Notes: generated from the letters alone by a model not told the origin. 64,000 bases of DNA from Serratia sp. FDAARGOS_506 (GCF_003812745.1 NZ_CP033831.1:1426001-1490000), one strand, 5' to 3'. Positions 39,145 through 53,456 are shown, counted from the first letter of the stretch. Made by a program: numbers and translations.

Positions 39145-39173
39145 AAGACTAAACTCTCCATTGTGTTAAAGCT

Positions 39174-40160
39174 TCAATACATTGGCGTCAGCTGCAGAGG
39201 AGGCTCCTGCAACAGCTTAACCTGTTCGGTGAAGGCCGCAGTCTGAGACAACCAGAAATCAGACTCCGCCATCCACGGAAAACTCTTAGGAAAGGCCGGA
39301 TCCTGCCAACGGCGGGCGACCCAAGCCAGGTAATACACCATGCGCATCGCCCGCAGCGGCTCGATCAACTCCAGCTCTCGTTGGTCGAACTCGGCAAATT
39401 CGCCGTACGCTTCCAGCAAGACGTCCAGCTGCATCAATTGATCGCGCCGTTCGCCATGCAGTAGCATCCATAGATCCTGCACCGCCGGGCCATTACGCGC
39501 GTCATCAAGATCGACGAACAGCGGGCCGTCGCGCCACAGAATATTGCCCGGATGGCAATCACCGTGCAAACGGCGCGGCTGCCAGTTCAGATGCCAGTGC
39601 GGCTGGATCGCCGCGATCAGGTTATCCGTCGCCTGCAAAAACGCATCACGCTGCGCTGCCGGCAATAGCTCGCAACTGGCCAGCACCTGACGTGGAGCGG
39701 TGAGATACTCTTCAACCCCCATCGTCGGCCGCTCGGCGAACAAACGCTCACCGCCGACCTGATGGATGCGCCCCAGGAAACGGCCCACCCATTCCAACTG
39801 ATCCAGGTTGTCTATTTCGTACTGCCGTCCACCCACGCTGGGGAACAGGGTAAAGAAGAAACCACCGTGCGTATGCAGCGTAGCACCTTGCAACGCCAGC
39901 GGCGCCACCGCCGGGATCTCCGCATTCGCCAGATCCAGAGCGAACTGGTGCTCCTCACCAATCTGCGCGGCGCTCCAGCGCTCCGGGCGGTAAAACTTCA
40001 CCACGTAGCGCCGGCGATCTTCGTCCATAAACTGATAGACGCGGTTCTCGTAGCTGTTCAACGCCGTCAGACCGGAGTCGACGCGCAGGCCAACCCCTTC
40101 TAGCGCGTCCATAATCACATCGGGCGACAGAGTTTCGAAATTAAAAGCAGAGTTATTCAT
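39174..40160 (-). CDS. srkA: Stress response kinase SrkA (RdoA/YihE)
   Basis: The 328-residue protein is a Ser/Thr kinase of the aminoglycoside-phosphotransferase fold that protects cells from stress-induced death by opposing MazF-type pathways. The catalytic loop HGDCHPGNILW near residue 200 and the metal-binding FVDLDDARNGP near 217 are intact. The length equals E. coli SrkA from ATG 40160; 23 upstream codons are rejected. It lies directly before dsbA and after yihD on the same strand, the conserved yihD-srkA-dsbA order. Confidence 0.95.
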   Translation of the reverse strand: MNNSAFNFETLSPDVIMDALEGVGLRVDSGLTALNSYENRVYQFMDEDRRRYVVKFYRPERWSAAQIGEEHQFALDLANAEIPAVAPLALQGATLHTHGGFFFTLFPSVGGRQYEIDNLDQLEWVGRFLGRIHQVGGERLFAERPTMGVEEYLTAPRQVLASCELLPAAQRDAFLQATDNLIAAIQPHWHLNWQPRRLHGDCHPGNILWRDGPLFVDLDDARNGPAVQDLWMLLHGERRDQLMQLDVLLEAYGEFAEFDQRELELIEPLRAMRMVYYLAWVARRWQDPAFPKSFPWMAESDFWLSQTAAFTEQVKLLQEPPLQLTPMY

Positions 40161-40258
40161 AACGTTCGTTTGATCGCTGACAGCACGGTGCCGGGAATGA
40201 GAAATAGTAGCATTAATGGCGCATTTCACGAGCTAAGCTTTCTCGCACCGCACGAGGA

Positions 40259-40528
40259 TCAGTCCTTGATAACGCCGCGAGCGCGCAACAGCGCCGTTTT
40301 AAAATCTTCTTCGTAATCTTTCTTCAGGCCAGGGATCTGATCTGTGCCTGCGCTGCCGCGCATTTTCAGGTGGTAAATAAGAATGTCGTCACTCAGTTCG
40401 GACAATTCGCCCTGAAACCCCGCTTCCTTCGCCAGCTTTTGCAAAAACTGCATCAAATTGAGATCGGGATCTTCCTGCCAGGCCGGGTGCAACAGCTCGA
40501 TCAACTCGTTTACGCGATGCGTTTTCAT
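40259..40528 (-). CDS. yihD: YihD family (DUF1040) protein
   Basis: The 89-residue cytosolic protein matches E. coli YihD in length and in its conserved [20 protein letters not shown] and [13 protein letters not shown] segments, ending [15 protein letters not shown]. Function is unknown. The ATG at 40528 is preferred; the frame runs 11 codons further upstream without family similarity. It is the first gene of the yihD-srkA-dsbA run and is divergent from mobA. Confidence 0.93.
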   Translation of the reverse strand: MKTHRVNELIELLHPAWQEDPDLNLMQFLQKLAKEAGFQGELSELSDDILIYHLKMRGSAGTDQIPGLKKDYEEDFKTALLRARGVIKD

Positions 40529-40676
40529 CTCAATATCGTCCAATAGCATGAATAAACTCACAAAGTAACAGGCTTACCCACACAGTGAAAGAACCGGCTT
40601 GTCAATAAAGGTAAATCCTGATGTCACACCAGCTTTAGCGCTACAATCAGCGCATCGACAAGGCGGAATAAACAAG

Positions 40677-41267
40677 ATGCATAAAGAAATCAGCGGCGTA
40701 ATTTTGGCCGGCGGGCAAGCCACGCGTATGGGCGGTGAAGACAAAGGCCTGGTGTTGATTGGCGGTACCGCACTCTATCAGCATGTTCTGGCTCGGCTAC
40801 GGCCGCAGGTGGCTTCCGTCGCCATCAGCGCCAACCGCAATCAGGCACGCTACCAAGCGAGCGGTTTGCCGGTGATTGGCGATCTGACGCCCGATTTCGC
40901 CGGGCCATTGGCCGGAATGCTCGCCGGGCTCAAGCAATCTCCCAGTGAGTGGGTGGCCTTCGTCCCTTGTGACGTCCCCGACTTTCCCGCCGACTTAGTC
41001 GCGCAACTCTGGCGGCAAAAAGGCGCAGCGCCAGCCGCCTTTGCCAGCGATGGCGAACGGGATCACCCTACGTTGGCGTTGTTGCACACCCAAATAGCGC
41101 CACAGTTGGCTGACTATCTGGCGCGTGGTGAACGCAAACTGATGCTGTTCTTGCATCAGATTAACGCACAACGCGTGGTGTTCAACGGGCAACAAGCGGC
41201 ATTTGATAACCTGAATACGCCGGAAGACTGCCGACGCTGGCAGCAAGCACGAGAGCTTAAAAAATGA
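40677..41267 (+). CDS. mobA: Molybdenum cofactor guanylyltransferase
   Basis: The 196-residue nucleotidyltransferase joins GMP from GTP to molybdopterin to make the bis-MGD cofactor of DMSO-reductase-type enzymes. The GTP-binding signature SGVILAGGQATRMGGEDKG is at residues 6-24, and PCDVPDFP near 100 supplies the metal ligand. Length matches E. coli MobA from ATG 40677. It overlaps mobB by 4 bp (ATGA). Confidence 0.97.
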   Translation: MHKEISGVILAGGQATRMGGEDKGLVLIGGTALYQHVLARLRPQVASVAISANRNQARYQASGLPVIGDLTPDFAGPLAGMLAGLKQSPSEWVAFVPCDVPDFPADLVAQLWRQKGAAPAAFASDGERDHPTLALLHTQIAPQLADYLARGERKLMLFLHQINAQRVVFNGQQAAFDNLNTPEDCRRWQQARELKK

Positions 41268-41782
41268 ATCGTTCATTGCCCCCCTTACTGGCCATCGGTG
41301 CCTACAGCGGAACGGGAAAAACCACCCTGCTCAAGCAGTTGATCCCTATGCTGAAACAGCGCCAGGTACGGGTTGGGCTGATAAAGCATACGCATCATGA
41401 CATGGATGTGGATACGCCGGGTAAAGACAGCTATGAGCTGCGCAAAGCGGGGGCCGACCAAACGCTGGTCGCCAGCGATCGTCGTTGGGCATTGATGACC
41501 GAGACACCGGAGCAACAACCTTTGGATCTACGCTACCTGGCAGAACGTTTTGATGCCGATAAGGTCGATTTGATTCTGGTGGAAGGGTTCAAACATGAGC
41601 CGGTCAGCAAGATCCTGCTTTATCGGGCTGAGATCGGCAGACCCTTGGAAGACATGCTGGATCAGTTTGTCGTAGCGGTAGCCAGTGACCGACCGCTATC
41701 CATCGTGGCTAAGCAGTTGGATCTCAATCAACCGGAAAGCATCGCTGACTTTATTGTCGAATGGTTGAAAGGCGCAGCGTAG
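41264..41782 (+). CDS. mobB: Molybdopterin-guanine dinucleotide biosynthesis adapter protein
   Basis: The 172-residue GTP-binding protein assists MobA; it is not strictly essential for cofactor synthesis. The P-loop GTGKTTLLKQL is at residues 18-28, and LIKHTHHDMDVDTPGKDSY follows near 40. Its ATG overlaps the mobA stop, so the two are coupled. Its 3' end forms part of its own terminator. It is convergent with the rRNA operon, the position of mobB next to rrnA in E. coli. Confidence 0.96.
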   Translation: MNRSLPPLLAIGAYSGTGKTTLLKQLIPMLKQRQVRVGLIKHTHHDMDVDTPGKDSYELRKAGADQTLVASDRRWALMTETPEQQPLDLRYLAERFDADKVDLILVEGFKHEPVSKILLYRAEIGRPLEDMLDQFVVAVASDRPLSIVAKQLDLNQPESIADFIVEWLKGAA

Positions 41783-41794
41783 CTGCGCTTTTTT
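41772..41794 (+). terminator. Terminator overlapping the mobB stop codon
   Basis: The stem GCGCAGC/GCTGCGC encloses the TAG stop of mobB in its GTA loop and is followed by six T residues. The terminator thus uses the last codons of the gene. Confidence 0.85.
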
Positions 41795-41810
41795 GCGTTT
41801 TACGCACAGC

Positions 41811-41840
41811 AAAAAGCCCTGAACGTCAGTTCAGGGCTTT
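41811..41840 (-). terminator. rRNA operon terminator
   Basis: On the minus strand a perfect 12-bp stem AAAGCCCTGAAC/GTTCAGGGCTTT with a four-base loop runs into TTTTTGC, 12 bp after the 5S gene. Confidence 0.92.
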
Positions 41841-41852
41841 CGGCTTTATTTG

Positions 41853-41972
41853 ATGCCTGGCAGTGTCCTACTCTCGCATGGGGAGACCCCACACTACCAT
41901 CGGCGCTACGGCGTTTCACTTCTGAGTTCGGCATGGGGTCAGGTGGGACCACCGCGCTATTGCCGCCAGGCA
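41853..41972 (-). rRNA. rrf: 5S ribosomal RNA
   Basis: The 120-nt gene reads TGCCTGGCGGCAATAGCGCG at its 5' end and closes with TGCCAGGCAT. It contains the conserved CCGAACTCAGAAGTGAAACG segment. The length equals enterobacterial 5S rRNA. It is the last gene of the operon, 104 bp after 23S. Confidence 0.98.
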
Positions 41973-42076
41973 AATTCTGTTTCATTCCAACCGCGTCACT
42001 TTCGTGTCGCCATCAGAACCAATCTGTAAACAAGCTGAATATTGTCCTGGTCTCACCAAAACACCTTCGGTGTTGT

Positions 42077-44981
<2,905 letters not shown>

Positions 44982-45117
44982 TCACAACCCGAAGATGTTT
45001 CCATCGTTCGCGCTGCAAACATTTGAGAGACTCTATGACAGGTTACTCTTTATCCCAGTACATCTACGGAGGGACAAATTTCAGCCGTCATGTTTCAATT
45101 TTCAGCTTGTTCCAGAT

Positions 45118-45129
45118 TGTTAAAGAGCA
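45118..45129 (-). promoter_or_regulatory. boxA antitermination element in the 16S-23S spacer
   Basis: Minus-strand TGCTCTTTAACA is the ribosomal boxA that recruits NusB-NusE (S10). This spacer copy re-supports antitermination before 23S. Confidence 0.85.
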
Positions 45130-45220
45130 ATATCTTAAACATGACTCGAAAGTCATCTTTAAGATATGGTGTATCGTCAGATACTGAGGACCGCCGCTTT
45201 CACCGGGTGGGTCGGAAGCT

Positions 45221-45296
45221 TGGCGTCCCCTAGGGGATTCGAACCCCTGTTACCGCCGTGAAAGGGCGGTGTCCTAGGCCTCTAGACGAAGGGGAC
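45221..45296 (-). tRNA. gltT-type: tRNA-Glu (anticodon UUC)
   Basis: The 76-nt gene begins GTCCCCTTCGTCTAGAGGCC and ends in encoded CCA (GGGGACGCCA). The anticodon loop CCCTTTCACGG gives TTC, and the T-loop GGTTCGAATCC is standard. It is the only tRNA in the 16S-23S spacer, the type found in E. coli rrnB, C, E and G, not the Ile-Ala type of rrnA. Confidence 0.98.
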
Positions 45297-45384
45297 ACGA
45301 CACCGTACTTTTATGACGCTTTTGCTCGTTACTTTTTCATCAGACAATCTGTGTGAGCACGCCACTCGAACTAATATCTTTAGG

Positions 45385-46925
<1,541 letters not shown>

Positions 46926-47078
46926 AAAGCTTGATTTGCTTCCACTCGAGAAGCGATGCTCAAAGATTTACTGCATGAATTTTACTTCAGTTAGTCACTC
47001 TTCAAGACTTGATATTTTTTGCATCCGAAGATGCTGGATATCGTCTTGTGGAGTGCCCACACAGATTGTCTGATAAAT

Positions 47079-47117
47079 TGTTAAAGAGCAGTGAGTTAGG
47101 CGCTTTCGCTTGCTAAC
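47079..47117 (-). promoter_or_regulatory. rRNA leader antitermination region (boxB-like hairpin and boxA)
   Basis: Reading in the transcribed direction, the hairpin GTTAG...CTAAC with AAGCGAAAGC in its loop region (47095-47117) is followed by boxA TGCTCTTTAACA (47079-47090). This is the usual order for the ribosomal Nus antitermination complex. Confidence 0.8.
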
Positions 47118-47129
47118 TCGAGGTGGCGT

Positions 47130-47157
47130 ATATTACGCTTTTCACCCGGAGAGTCAA
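47130..47157 (-). promoter_or_regulatory. rRNA promoter P2
   Basis: -35 TTGACT (47152-47157) and -10 TAATAT (47130-47135), 16-bp spacing, on the minus strand about 200 bp upstream of 16S. Confidence 0.85.
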
Positions 47158-47226
47158 GCGATTATTTCGCTTTCCTCTCGCTGACCCGGCGGCTTGTCAG
47201 TCGTTGTTCCCGGTCAGTGGAGGCGC

Positions 47227-47254
47227 ATTATAGGGAGTTCTCGGCGGGCCGCAA
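47227..47254 (-). promoter_or_regulatory. rRNA promoter P1
   Basis: -35 TTGCGG (47249-47254) and -10 TATAAT (47227-47232) with 16-bp spacing, followed by a GC-rich discriminator GCGCCTCC. The CTCCCTATAATGCGCC context is the hallmark of stringently controlled enterobacterial rRNA P1 promoters, which respond to ppGpp/DksA and initiating NTP. Confidence 0.9.
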
Positions 47255-47407
47255 CCCCTAAATGCAAAAAACTTTTCAAGCGCGGATTTTTTCAGCAAAA
47301 GGGCGAAAAAGCGGCGAATTTATGTCACTTTTTCCGGCAAACAGCCATAAAAGCTGGCGATCACTGGAGTAAAATAGAAATAACGATGTCAGTAAGGACC
47401 CGCAGCC

Positions 47408-48097
47408 ATGCCGCTAAATGCACAACAACAGGCCGCCCAACGTAATCTTTCTTATCTGCTTGCAGAGAAACTCGGCCAACAAATTCTGGCGGGCGATTAT
47501 CAGGCCGGCAGCATCCTGCCCGGTGAAATGGAACTGGGCGAGCAATTCGGCGTCAGCCGCACCGCTGTACGCGAAGCGGTAAAGATGTTAGCCGCCAAAG
47601 GCATGTTGTTGCCGCGCCCGCGCATCGGCACCCGCGTGATGCCGCAAAGCCAATGGAATTTTCTCGACCAGGATTTACTGACCTGGTGGATGACGCGGGA
47701 AAACTTCGATCAGGTGATGCAACACTTCCTTATCCTGCGCACTTCGCTGGAGCCGCAGGCCTGCGCGTTGGCGGCAAACCACGCCAGCCCGCAGCAAACC
47801 AAGCTGCTGGCGGAGCTGATGGCGGAAATGCGCGCACTGCATACCCAGTTTGATCGCGAGCGCTGGATCCTGGTCGATACCCAATTCCACCAGCTCATCT
47901 ACGAGGCCAGCGGCAACCCGTTCCTGACCTCGTTCGCCAACCTGTTCAGTTCGGTGTACCAAAGCTACTTCCGCGCCATCACCGGCAATGAAGTGATCAA
48001 GCTGCGCCATCATCAGGCTATCGTCGATGCGATACTCGCCGGAGACAGCGCCGGCGCGCTCGTCGCCTGCCAGGTGCTGCTGAAAGAGAAAGACTAG
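47408..48097 (+). CDS. yieP: GntR/FadR family transcriptional regulator YieP
   Basis: The 229-residue protein equals E. coli YieP closely. The N-terminal winged helix (about 15-80) contains LPGEMELGEQFGVSRTAVRE and MLLPRPRIGTRVMPQSQWN. The C-terminal FCD ligand-binding domain (about 100-225) has LRTSLEPQACALAA and DTQFHQLIYEASGNPFL. It probably controls the adjacent transporter gene hsrA. AAGGA lies upstream of its ATG. It is divergent from the rRNA operon, as beside rrnC in E. coli. Confidence 0.94.
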   Translation: MPLNAQQQAAQRNLSYLLAEKLGQQILAGDYQAGSILPGEMELGEQFGVSRTAVREAVKMLAAKGMLLPRPRIGTRVMPQSQWNFLDQDLLTWWMTRENFDQVMQHFLILRTSLEPQACALAANHASPQQTKLLAELMAEMRALHTQFDRERWILVDTQFHQLIYEASGNPFLTSFANLFSSVYQSYFRAITGNEVIKLRHHQAIVDAILAGDSAGALVACQVLLKEKD

Positions 48098-48164
48098 ACA
48101 CGCTCCCCGCTTATATATAGAAGAAAGAGACGAGGGACAGACGACCATTTAACCAGGACCGACC

Positions 48165-49580
48165 ATGACCCAATCCGCGCGCAGTATGGCAGGACTACCG
48201 TGGATCGCCGCAATGGCGTTCTTTATGCAGGCGCTGGACGCCACCATCCTCAACACCGCGCTGCCGGCGATCGCCGAAAGCCTGGGGCGTTCGCCGCTGG
48301 CGATGCAATCGGCCGTCATCAGCTATACGCTGACGGTGGCGATGCTGATCCCGGTCAGCGGCTGGCTGGCGGACCGCTTCGGCACCCGCCGCGTGTTCAT
48401 CTTCGCCGTCACGTTATTCACCCTCGGCTCGCTGCTGTGCGCCCTGTCCCCTACGTTGAGCGTGCTGGTTGCTTCTCGCGTGCTGCAAGGCATCGGCGGC
48501 GCGATGATGATGCCGGTCGCGCGGTTGGCGCTGCTGCGCGCCTACCCGCGCAGCGAACTGCTGCCAGTGCTGAACTTCGTCACCATGCCCGGTCTGGTCG
48601 GGCCGATTCTGGGGCCGCTGCTGGGCGGCTGGCTGGTAACTTACGCCACCTGGCACTGGATTTTCCTGATCAATATCCCTATCGGCCTGCTCGGCATCTT
48701 CTATGCGCGCAAATACATGCCGGATTTCACCACGCCCAAGCGCCGCTTCGATCTCCTTGGCTTTATGCTGTTCGGCCTGAGCCTGGTGCTGATCTCTACC
48801 GGGCTGGAGCTGTTTGGCGAGCGGGTACTGGCGAGCTATGTTTCGCTGGGTATTCTGCTTAGCGGCTTTGTGATGCTGTTCGGCTACATCGCGCACGCAC
48901 GCCGTCACCCTCAGCCGCTGATCGGTCTCGACCTGTTCAAAACCCGCACCTTCTCGGTCGGCATCGCCGGCAACGTCGCTTCCAGGCTGGGCACCGGCTG
49001 CGTGCCGTTTTTAATGCCGCTCATGTTGCAGGTGGGATTCGGCTATACGGCGATCGTCGCCGGTTGCATGATGGCGCCAACCGCCATCGGCTCGCTGATG
49101 GCGAAATCCACAGTGACTCAAGTGCTGCGCTGGTTCGGCTACCGTAAAACACTGGTCGGCATCACCGTTATCATCGGGGTGCTGATCGCCCAGTTCTCCC
49201 TACAAAGCCCGGGCATGCCACTGTGGCTGATGATCCTGCCGCTGTTCGTGCTGGGCATGGCGATGTCCACCCAGTTCACCGCCATGAACACCATCAGCCT
49301 GGCGGATTTGAACGACGCCAACGCCAGCGCCGGCAACAGCGTCCTTGCAGTCACTCAGCAGCTGTCCATCAGCTTCGGCGTGGCGATCAGCGCGGCGGTA
49401 CTGCGTTTTTACGAATCTCTGTCGTTAGGCACCATGATCGACCACTTCCATTACACCTTTATCACGATGGGGATCGTCACCGTGGCGTCGGCGCTGGTAT
49501 TTATGTTGCTGAGAAGGAAAGATGGCCGCAATTTGATTAGCGGCCAGGAAAGCAAGAAAGAAGCGAAAGCGGCGAGTTAA
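48165..49580 (+). CDS. hsrA: MFS transporter HsrA (DHA2 family)
   Basis: The 471-residue inner-membrane protein has about 14 membrane helices and the drug:H+ antiporter-2 motifs [17 protein letters not shown] near residue 25 and [13 protein letters not shown] near 65. E. coli HsrA (YieO) is a putative efflux pump whose overexpression affects homocysteine and sigma-S-related stress; the substrate is unknown. It is 67 bp after yieP. Its TAA stop shares three bases with the stop of the convergent rbsR gene. Confidence 0.93.
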   Translation: MTQSARSMAGLPWIAAMAFFMQALDATILNTALPAIAESLGRSPLAMQSAVISYTLTVAMLIPVSGWLADRFGTRRVFIFAVTLFTLGSLLCALSPTLSVLVASRVLQGIGGAMMMPVARLALLRAYPRSELLPVLNFVTMPGLVGPILGPLLGGWLVTYATWHWIFLINIPIGLLGIFYARKYMPDFTTPKRRFDLLGFMLFGLSLVLISTGLELFGERVLASYVSLGILLSGFVMLFGYIAHARRHPQPLIGLDLFKTRTFSVGIAGNVASRLGTGCVPFLMPLMLQVGFGYTAIVAGCMMAPTAIGSLMAKSTVTQVLRWFGYRKTLVGITVIIGVLIAQFSLQSPGMPLWLMILPLFVLGMAMSTQFTAMNTISLADLNDANASAGNSVLAVTQQLSISFGVAISAAVLRFYESLSLGTMIDHFHYTFITMGIVTVASALVFMLLRRKDGRNLISGQESKKEAKAAS

Positions 49581-50578
49581 CGGCGGCCCACCGAGGCGCG
49601 CTCCACCAGCTCGGGCGTCAGCACCAGCACCTGGGGTGCGCGCTCCGGGTTTTGCAGGCGGTTGATCAGCGCATCGATCGCCAGTTCGCCCAACGAATCC
49701 TTCGGCTGATGAATGGTGCTCAGCGGCGGCGCCAGATAACGGGCCAGCTCAATGTCATCGTAACCCATCACCGCCATATCCTGCGGCACGGAAAGCCCGG
49801 CCTGATATAGAGCCTGATAAACGCCCACCGCCACCGCGTCGTTACCGGCGAACACCGCATGCGGCGGCTCGTCCAGCGCCAGCAGTTGGTGCATGGCGTT
49901 CACACCGCCCTCAAACTCAAAATCGCAATGCACTTCATACCCTGACGGAACCAGCAATCCGGCGCGCCGCATCGCGTTGCGATAGCCTTCCAGCCGGTGA
50001 CGGGCGGTGGTTTTATCCTGCGGGCCGGCGATGCAGGCGATCTTGCGGTAGCCGCGGGCGATCAGATGATCGGTCGCCATCTCGCCACCCAGCAGCGAGT
50101 TATCCTGAATAATGTCGTTGGCGCCCTCGAACGGCGCCCAGTCCATCATCACGATCGGCAGTGACGGGTAGCGGCTCAAGGCATCTTGCGATGGCCGGTG
50201 GTTTTCGGTGCACATCAGCAGCAAACCATCGACGCGCTTTTGCAGCAGCGTCTCCATGCTGCGGTTCATGCGCGCGGCGTCTTCTTCCGTGTTGCACAGG
50301 ATCAGGCTGTAGCCGCGTTCATAGCAGCTGCGCTCCACGCCGCGCACCACTTCAGCATAAAACGGGTTGTTGCTGGCGGTCACCAGCATGCCGATGGTGC
50401 GCGTCTGATTGAGTTTCAGGCTGCGCGCCAGCGCGGAAGGCGCATAGTTCAGCTGTTCCACGGCCGCCATGACCTTGTCGCGCACACTGTCGCTGACAAA
50501 GCGATTGTTGTTGACCACATGCGAAACGGTAGAGGTTGAAACACCCGCCAGGCGGGCGACATCTTTCATGGTGGCCAA
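49577..50578 (-). CDS. rbsR: Ribose operon repressor RbsR
   Basis: The LacI/GalR-family repressor has an N-terminal helix-turn-helix [20 protein letters not shown], hinge helix [10 protein letters not shown], and a periplasmic-binding-protein-like sensor domain that binds ribose. The TTG at 50578 gives TTG-GCC-ACC-ATG, aligned with E. coli MATMKDVA, and follows GGGG; ATG 50569 is the alternative. Total length is 333 or 330 residues. It ends the rbsDACBKR operon, 4 bp after rbsK, and should bind the two CGAAACGTTTCG palindromes before rbsD. Confidence 0.95.
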   Translation of the reverse strand: MATMKDVARLAGVSTSTVSHVVNNNRFVSDSVRDKVMAAVEQLNYAPSALARSLKLNQTRTIGMLVTASNNPFYAEVVRGVERSCYERGYSLILCNTEEDAARMNRSMETLLQKRVDGLLLMCTENHRPSQDALSRYPSLPIVMMDWAPFEGANDIIQDNSLLGGEMATDHLIARGYRKIACIAGPQDKTTARHRLEGYRNAMRRAGLLVPSGYEVHCDFEFEGGVNAMHQLLALDEPPHAVFAGNDAVAVGVYQALYQAGLSVPQDMAVMGYDDIELARYLAPPLSTIHQPKDSLGELAIDALINRLQNPERAPQVLVLTPELVERASVGRR

Positions 50579-50582
50579 AAGA

Positions 50583-51509
50583 TTACCCCTGCTGCAGCAA
50601 GAAGGCGTCGATCTCTTCACGCCACGGCACCGAAGGCTGCGCGCCTGGGCGGGTCACGGCGATCGCCGCCGCCGCATGGGCAAAACGCACCGCGTCGGCC
50701 ATGTTCTTGCCTTCCAACAGGGCGGTCACCAGCGCACCATTAAAGGTATCGCCGGCGGCGATGGTATCCACCGCTTGCACCTTGAAGCCGGGCACCAGTT
50801 TGCCGTTGCCGTTTTCGCTCAGCCACACGCCGCGGCTGCCGAGGGTGATGATCACCGTCGCGATGCCCTTGTCATGCAGCGCCTGCGCCGCGCGCGCCGC
50901 ATCGGCGTCGTTGTCCACGGCGATGCCGGTCAGGCGCTGGGCTTCGGTTTCATTCGGGGTGATCATATCGATCATGCCCAGCAGCTCGTCCGGCAGCTCA
51001 CGCGCCGGGGCCGGATTAAGGATCACCTGCGTGTGATGCTGCTTCGCCAGGCGGGCGGCGGCGATCACCGTCTCCAGCGGCGACTCCAGCTGCATCAGCA
51101 GGGCATCGGCATCGATCACTTTTTGTTGGTAGCGCGCCAGGTAATCCGGCGTCACCGCGGCGTTGGCGCCGGCATCGATGCCGATCACATTCTCGCCTTC
51201 GGCGTTGACGAAGATCAGCGCCACACCGGTGGTGCTGTCGGCGATGGCTTCAATCGGTTGGGTATCAATGCGATCGTTCGCCAGCTGCCGGCGGACACGT
51301 TCACCGATGTCGTCGGCGCCCACGCAGGCGATAAAGGCGATATCCGCCCCGCTGCGCCCGGCCGCCACCGCCTGATTCGCGCCCTTGCCGCCGAACGCCA
51401 CCTTATATTGTTTCCCGATCACCGTTTCGCCCGGGTGGGGGAACTGTTCAATATTGAGGATATGGTCGGCATTGATGCTGCCAAGAACCACCAGCTTACC
51501 TGTTTCCAT
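50583..51509 (-). CDS. rbsK: Ribokinase
   Basis: The 308-residue PfkB-family kinase phosphorylates ribose to ribose 5-phosphate. Family signatures are [20 protein letters not shown] near residue 40, and the C-terminal [20 protein letters not shown] with the catalytic aspartate of GAGD/AGDT near 255. The start at ATG 51509 follows AGGAA at good spacing; an upstream ATG adding nine residues is less likely. It lies in the rbs operon between rbsB and rbsR. Confidence 0.96.
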   Translation of the reverse strand: METGKLVVLGSINADHILNIEQFPHPGETVIGKQYKVAFGGKGANQAVAAGRSGADIAFIACVGADDIGERVRRQLANDRIDTQPIEAIADSTTGVALIFVNAEGENVIGIDAGANAAVTPDYLARYQQKVIDADALLMQLESPLETVIAAARLAKQHHTQVILNPAPARELPDELLGMIDMITPNETEAQRLTGIAVDNDADAARAAQALHDKGIATVIITLGSRGVWLSENGNGKLVPGFKVQAVDTIAAGDTFNGALVTALLEGKNMADAVRFAHAAAAIAVTRPGAQPSVPWREEIDAFLLQQG

Positions 51510-51569
51510 CGCATTGATTCCTGAATTGCGCGCCATCGTAAACGCCCGTTCCGATGGCGCTGGTATGAC

Positions 51570-52460
51570 TTACTTAGTAACCAGTTTCAAATCGACCGGG
51601 ATGGTCGCCGGCACTTTTTCGCCTTTCAGCACTTTATCGGCGGTTTCCACACCGATCACGCCGATCTGATCGGGACGCTGCGCCACGGTTGCCGCCAGCT
51701 TGCCGCCTTCGACCGCTTTCACGCCGTCTGCGGTGCCGTCGAAGCCTACCACGATCACGTCGGTTTTACCGGCGGTTTGCAGCGCGCGCAGCGCACCCAG
51801 CGCCATTTCATCGTTCTGGGCGAACACCGCCTGCACATCCGGGTGCGCGGTCAGCAGGTTCTGCATCACGTTCAGACCCTTGGTGCGATCGAAATCGGCC
51901 GGCTGGCTGGCCAACAGTTTGAATTTATTCTGATCCAACGACTGTTTGAAGCCTTCACCGCGTTCACGCGCGGCGGAGGTGCCGGCGATGCCTTCCAGCT
52001 GAATCACCTTGGCATCGGCGCCCACTTTCTTGGCGATGAAGTCGCCGGCCATTTTGCCGCCCACGCGGTTGTCCGAAGCGATGTGGCTCACTACGTCACC
52101 CTTGCTCGCCACGCGATCCAGCGTGATGACCGGGATCTTAGCCTGGTTGGCCATCTTGATGGCATTGCCCACCGCGTCGGAGTCGGTCGGGTTGATCAGC
52201 AGCAGCTTGGGCGCTCGCACCATCAGATCCTGCACGTTGGCCAGCTCTTTCGCCGGGTTGTTCTGGGAATCCAGCACCACCAGGTTGTAGCCCAGCTTGT
52301 TGGCCTCTTGCTGCGCGCCGTCCTTCATCGAGACGAAGAACGGGTTATTGAGGGTGGACACCACCAGCGCGATGGTGTCTTTGGCCATGGCATTGGCGCT
52401 CAGGGTGGCGCTCAGCGCGATGGCGGAAGCTAAGGTTGCCAGTTTTTTCATTTTCATCAT
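51570..52460 (-). CDS. rbsB: D-ribose-binding periplasmic protein RbsB
   Basis: The 296-residue protein binds ribose in the periplasm for the RbsAC transporter and, in E. coli, for chemotaxis through Trg. A signal peptide is cleaved after SANAMA near residue 26, leaving the mature start [16 protein letters not shown]. Ribose-contacting segments such as [34 protein letters not shown] and GFDGTADG are present. Two adjacent ATG codons give alternative starts one residue apart. Confidence 0.97.
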   Translation of the reverse strand: MMKMKKLATLASAIALSATLSANAMAKDTIALVVSTLNNPFFVSMKDGAQQEANKLGYNLVVLDSQNNPAKELANVQDLMVRAPKLLLINPTDSDAVGNAIKMANQAKIPVITLDRVASKGDVVSHIASDNRVGGKMAGDFIAKKVGADAKVIQLEGIAGTSAARERGEGFKQSLDQNKFKLLASQPADFDRTKGLNVMQNLLTAHPDVQAVFAQNDEMALGALRALQTAGKTDVIVVGFDGTADGVKAVEGGKLAATVAQRPDQIGVIGVETADKVLKGEKVPATIPVDLKLVTK

Positions 52461-52481
52461 CGTGATTCCTGTAGGGGGAGG

Positions 52482-53450
52482 TTACTTGTTGCTTTTGTTA
52501 TCTACCAGAACCGCCAGCAGTATCACCACTGCCTTCACGATCATTTGGTAGTAGGAAGAAACACCCAATAAATTCAGGCCGTTGTTCAGGAAGCCGAGGA
52601 TCAGCGCCCCGATCAACGTGCCGACGATGCGGCCCTTGCCGCCGGCCAGGCTGGTGCCGCCCAGCACCACAGCGGCGATGGCGTCCAGCTCATAGCCGGT
52701 GCCGGCGGTCGGCTGCGCCGACGACAGGCGCGCCACCTCGATCACCCCGGCCAGCGCCGCCAGCAGGCCGCACAGCGAGTAAACGATAATCTTCACTTTA
52801 TCGACGCTGATGCCGGACAGACGGGTCGCCGCTTCATTGCCGCCCAGGGCATAAATATAGCGGCCCAGGCGCGTATGATGCAGCATATACCAGGCAGCGA
52901 TGAACACGATCGCCATGATCCAGATCGGCGTTGGCACGCCCAGCGGGCGGCCGATGCCGAACCAGCCGAAGGTGTCGGCCACGTCGGTGAAACCGGTGTT
53001 GACCGGGCTGCCGTTGGTGTACACCATGGTGACGCCACGCAGCAGCAGCATCATCACCAGCGTGGCGATAAAGGCCTGCACTTTGCCTTTGGCGACGATC
53101 ACCCCGGTACAGGCGCCAACCGCGGCGCCCAGCGCCAATGCCGCCGCCACCGCCACCAGCGCATTGACCTCAAAGCCGACGATCGACGCCGCCACCGCGC
53201 CGGTCAGCGCCAGCAGCGATCCCACCGACAGATCGATGCCGGACGTGAGGATCACCAGCGTCATCCCCACTGCCATGATGGCGTTCACCGAGGTCTGCTG
53301 CAGAATATTGAACAGGTTGTTCAGGGTGAAGAAGTTCGGGCTCATGGAAGAGACCACGGCGATCAGCACCAGCAGCGCAATCAACGATTTCTGCTCTAAC
53401 AGCCACTCTTTACTGAACCAGCGCTTAGCTGCGATAGTCTGGGAACTCAT
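52482..53450 (-). CDS. rbsC: Ribose ABC transporter permease RbsC
   Basis: The 322-residue membrane permease has about eight to ten helices and the family signatures VGMTLVILTSGIDLSVGSLLAL near residue 60 and GTGYELDAIAAVVLGGTSLAGG near 245. It forms the ribose channel with RbsA. It lies 6 bp after rbsA and 21 bp before rbsB in the operon. The N-terminus begins with a basic cytosolic stretch (KRWFSKEWLLEQK). Confidence 0.97.
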   Translation of the reverse strand: MSSQTIAAKRWFSKEWLLEQKSLIALLVLIAVVSSMSPNFFTLNNLFNILQQTSVNAIMAVGMTLVILTSGIDLSVGSLLALTGAVAASIVGFEVNALVAVAAALALGAAVGACTGVIVAKGKVQAFIATLVMMLLLRGVTMVYTNGSPVNTGFTDVADTFGWFGIGRPLGVPTPIWIMAIVFIAAWYMLHHTRLGRYIYALGGNEAATRLSGISVDKVKIIVYSLCGLLAALAGVIEVARLSSAQPTAGTGYELDAIAAVVLGGTSLAGGKGRIVGTLIGALILGFLNNGLNLLGVSSYYQMIVKAVVILLAVLVDNKSNK

Positions 53451-53456
53451 ATCTGA

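Larger units (their letters stand above)
46926..47407. other. rRNA leader and rrn-yieP intergenic region
   Basis: This 482-bp gap contains the 16S leader (46926 to about 47220), both rRNA promoters, and the short upstream region shared with the divergent yieP gene. Sequence upstream of P1 is A/T-rich (GAAAAGTTTTTTGCATTT on the minus strand), consistent with an UP element. The yieP promoter is not clear. Confidence 0.8.

Noticed and set aside
41800-41985. 61-codon frame over the 5S gene and rRNA terminator
   Set aside because: It covers the terminator hairpin and 5S rRNA and is therefore incidental.
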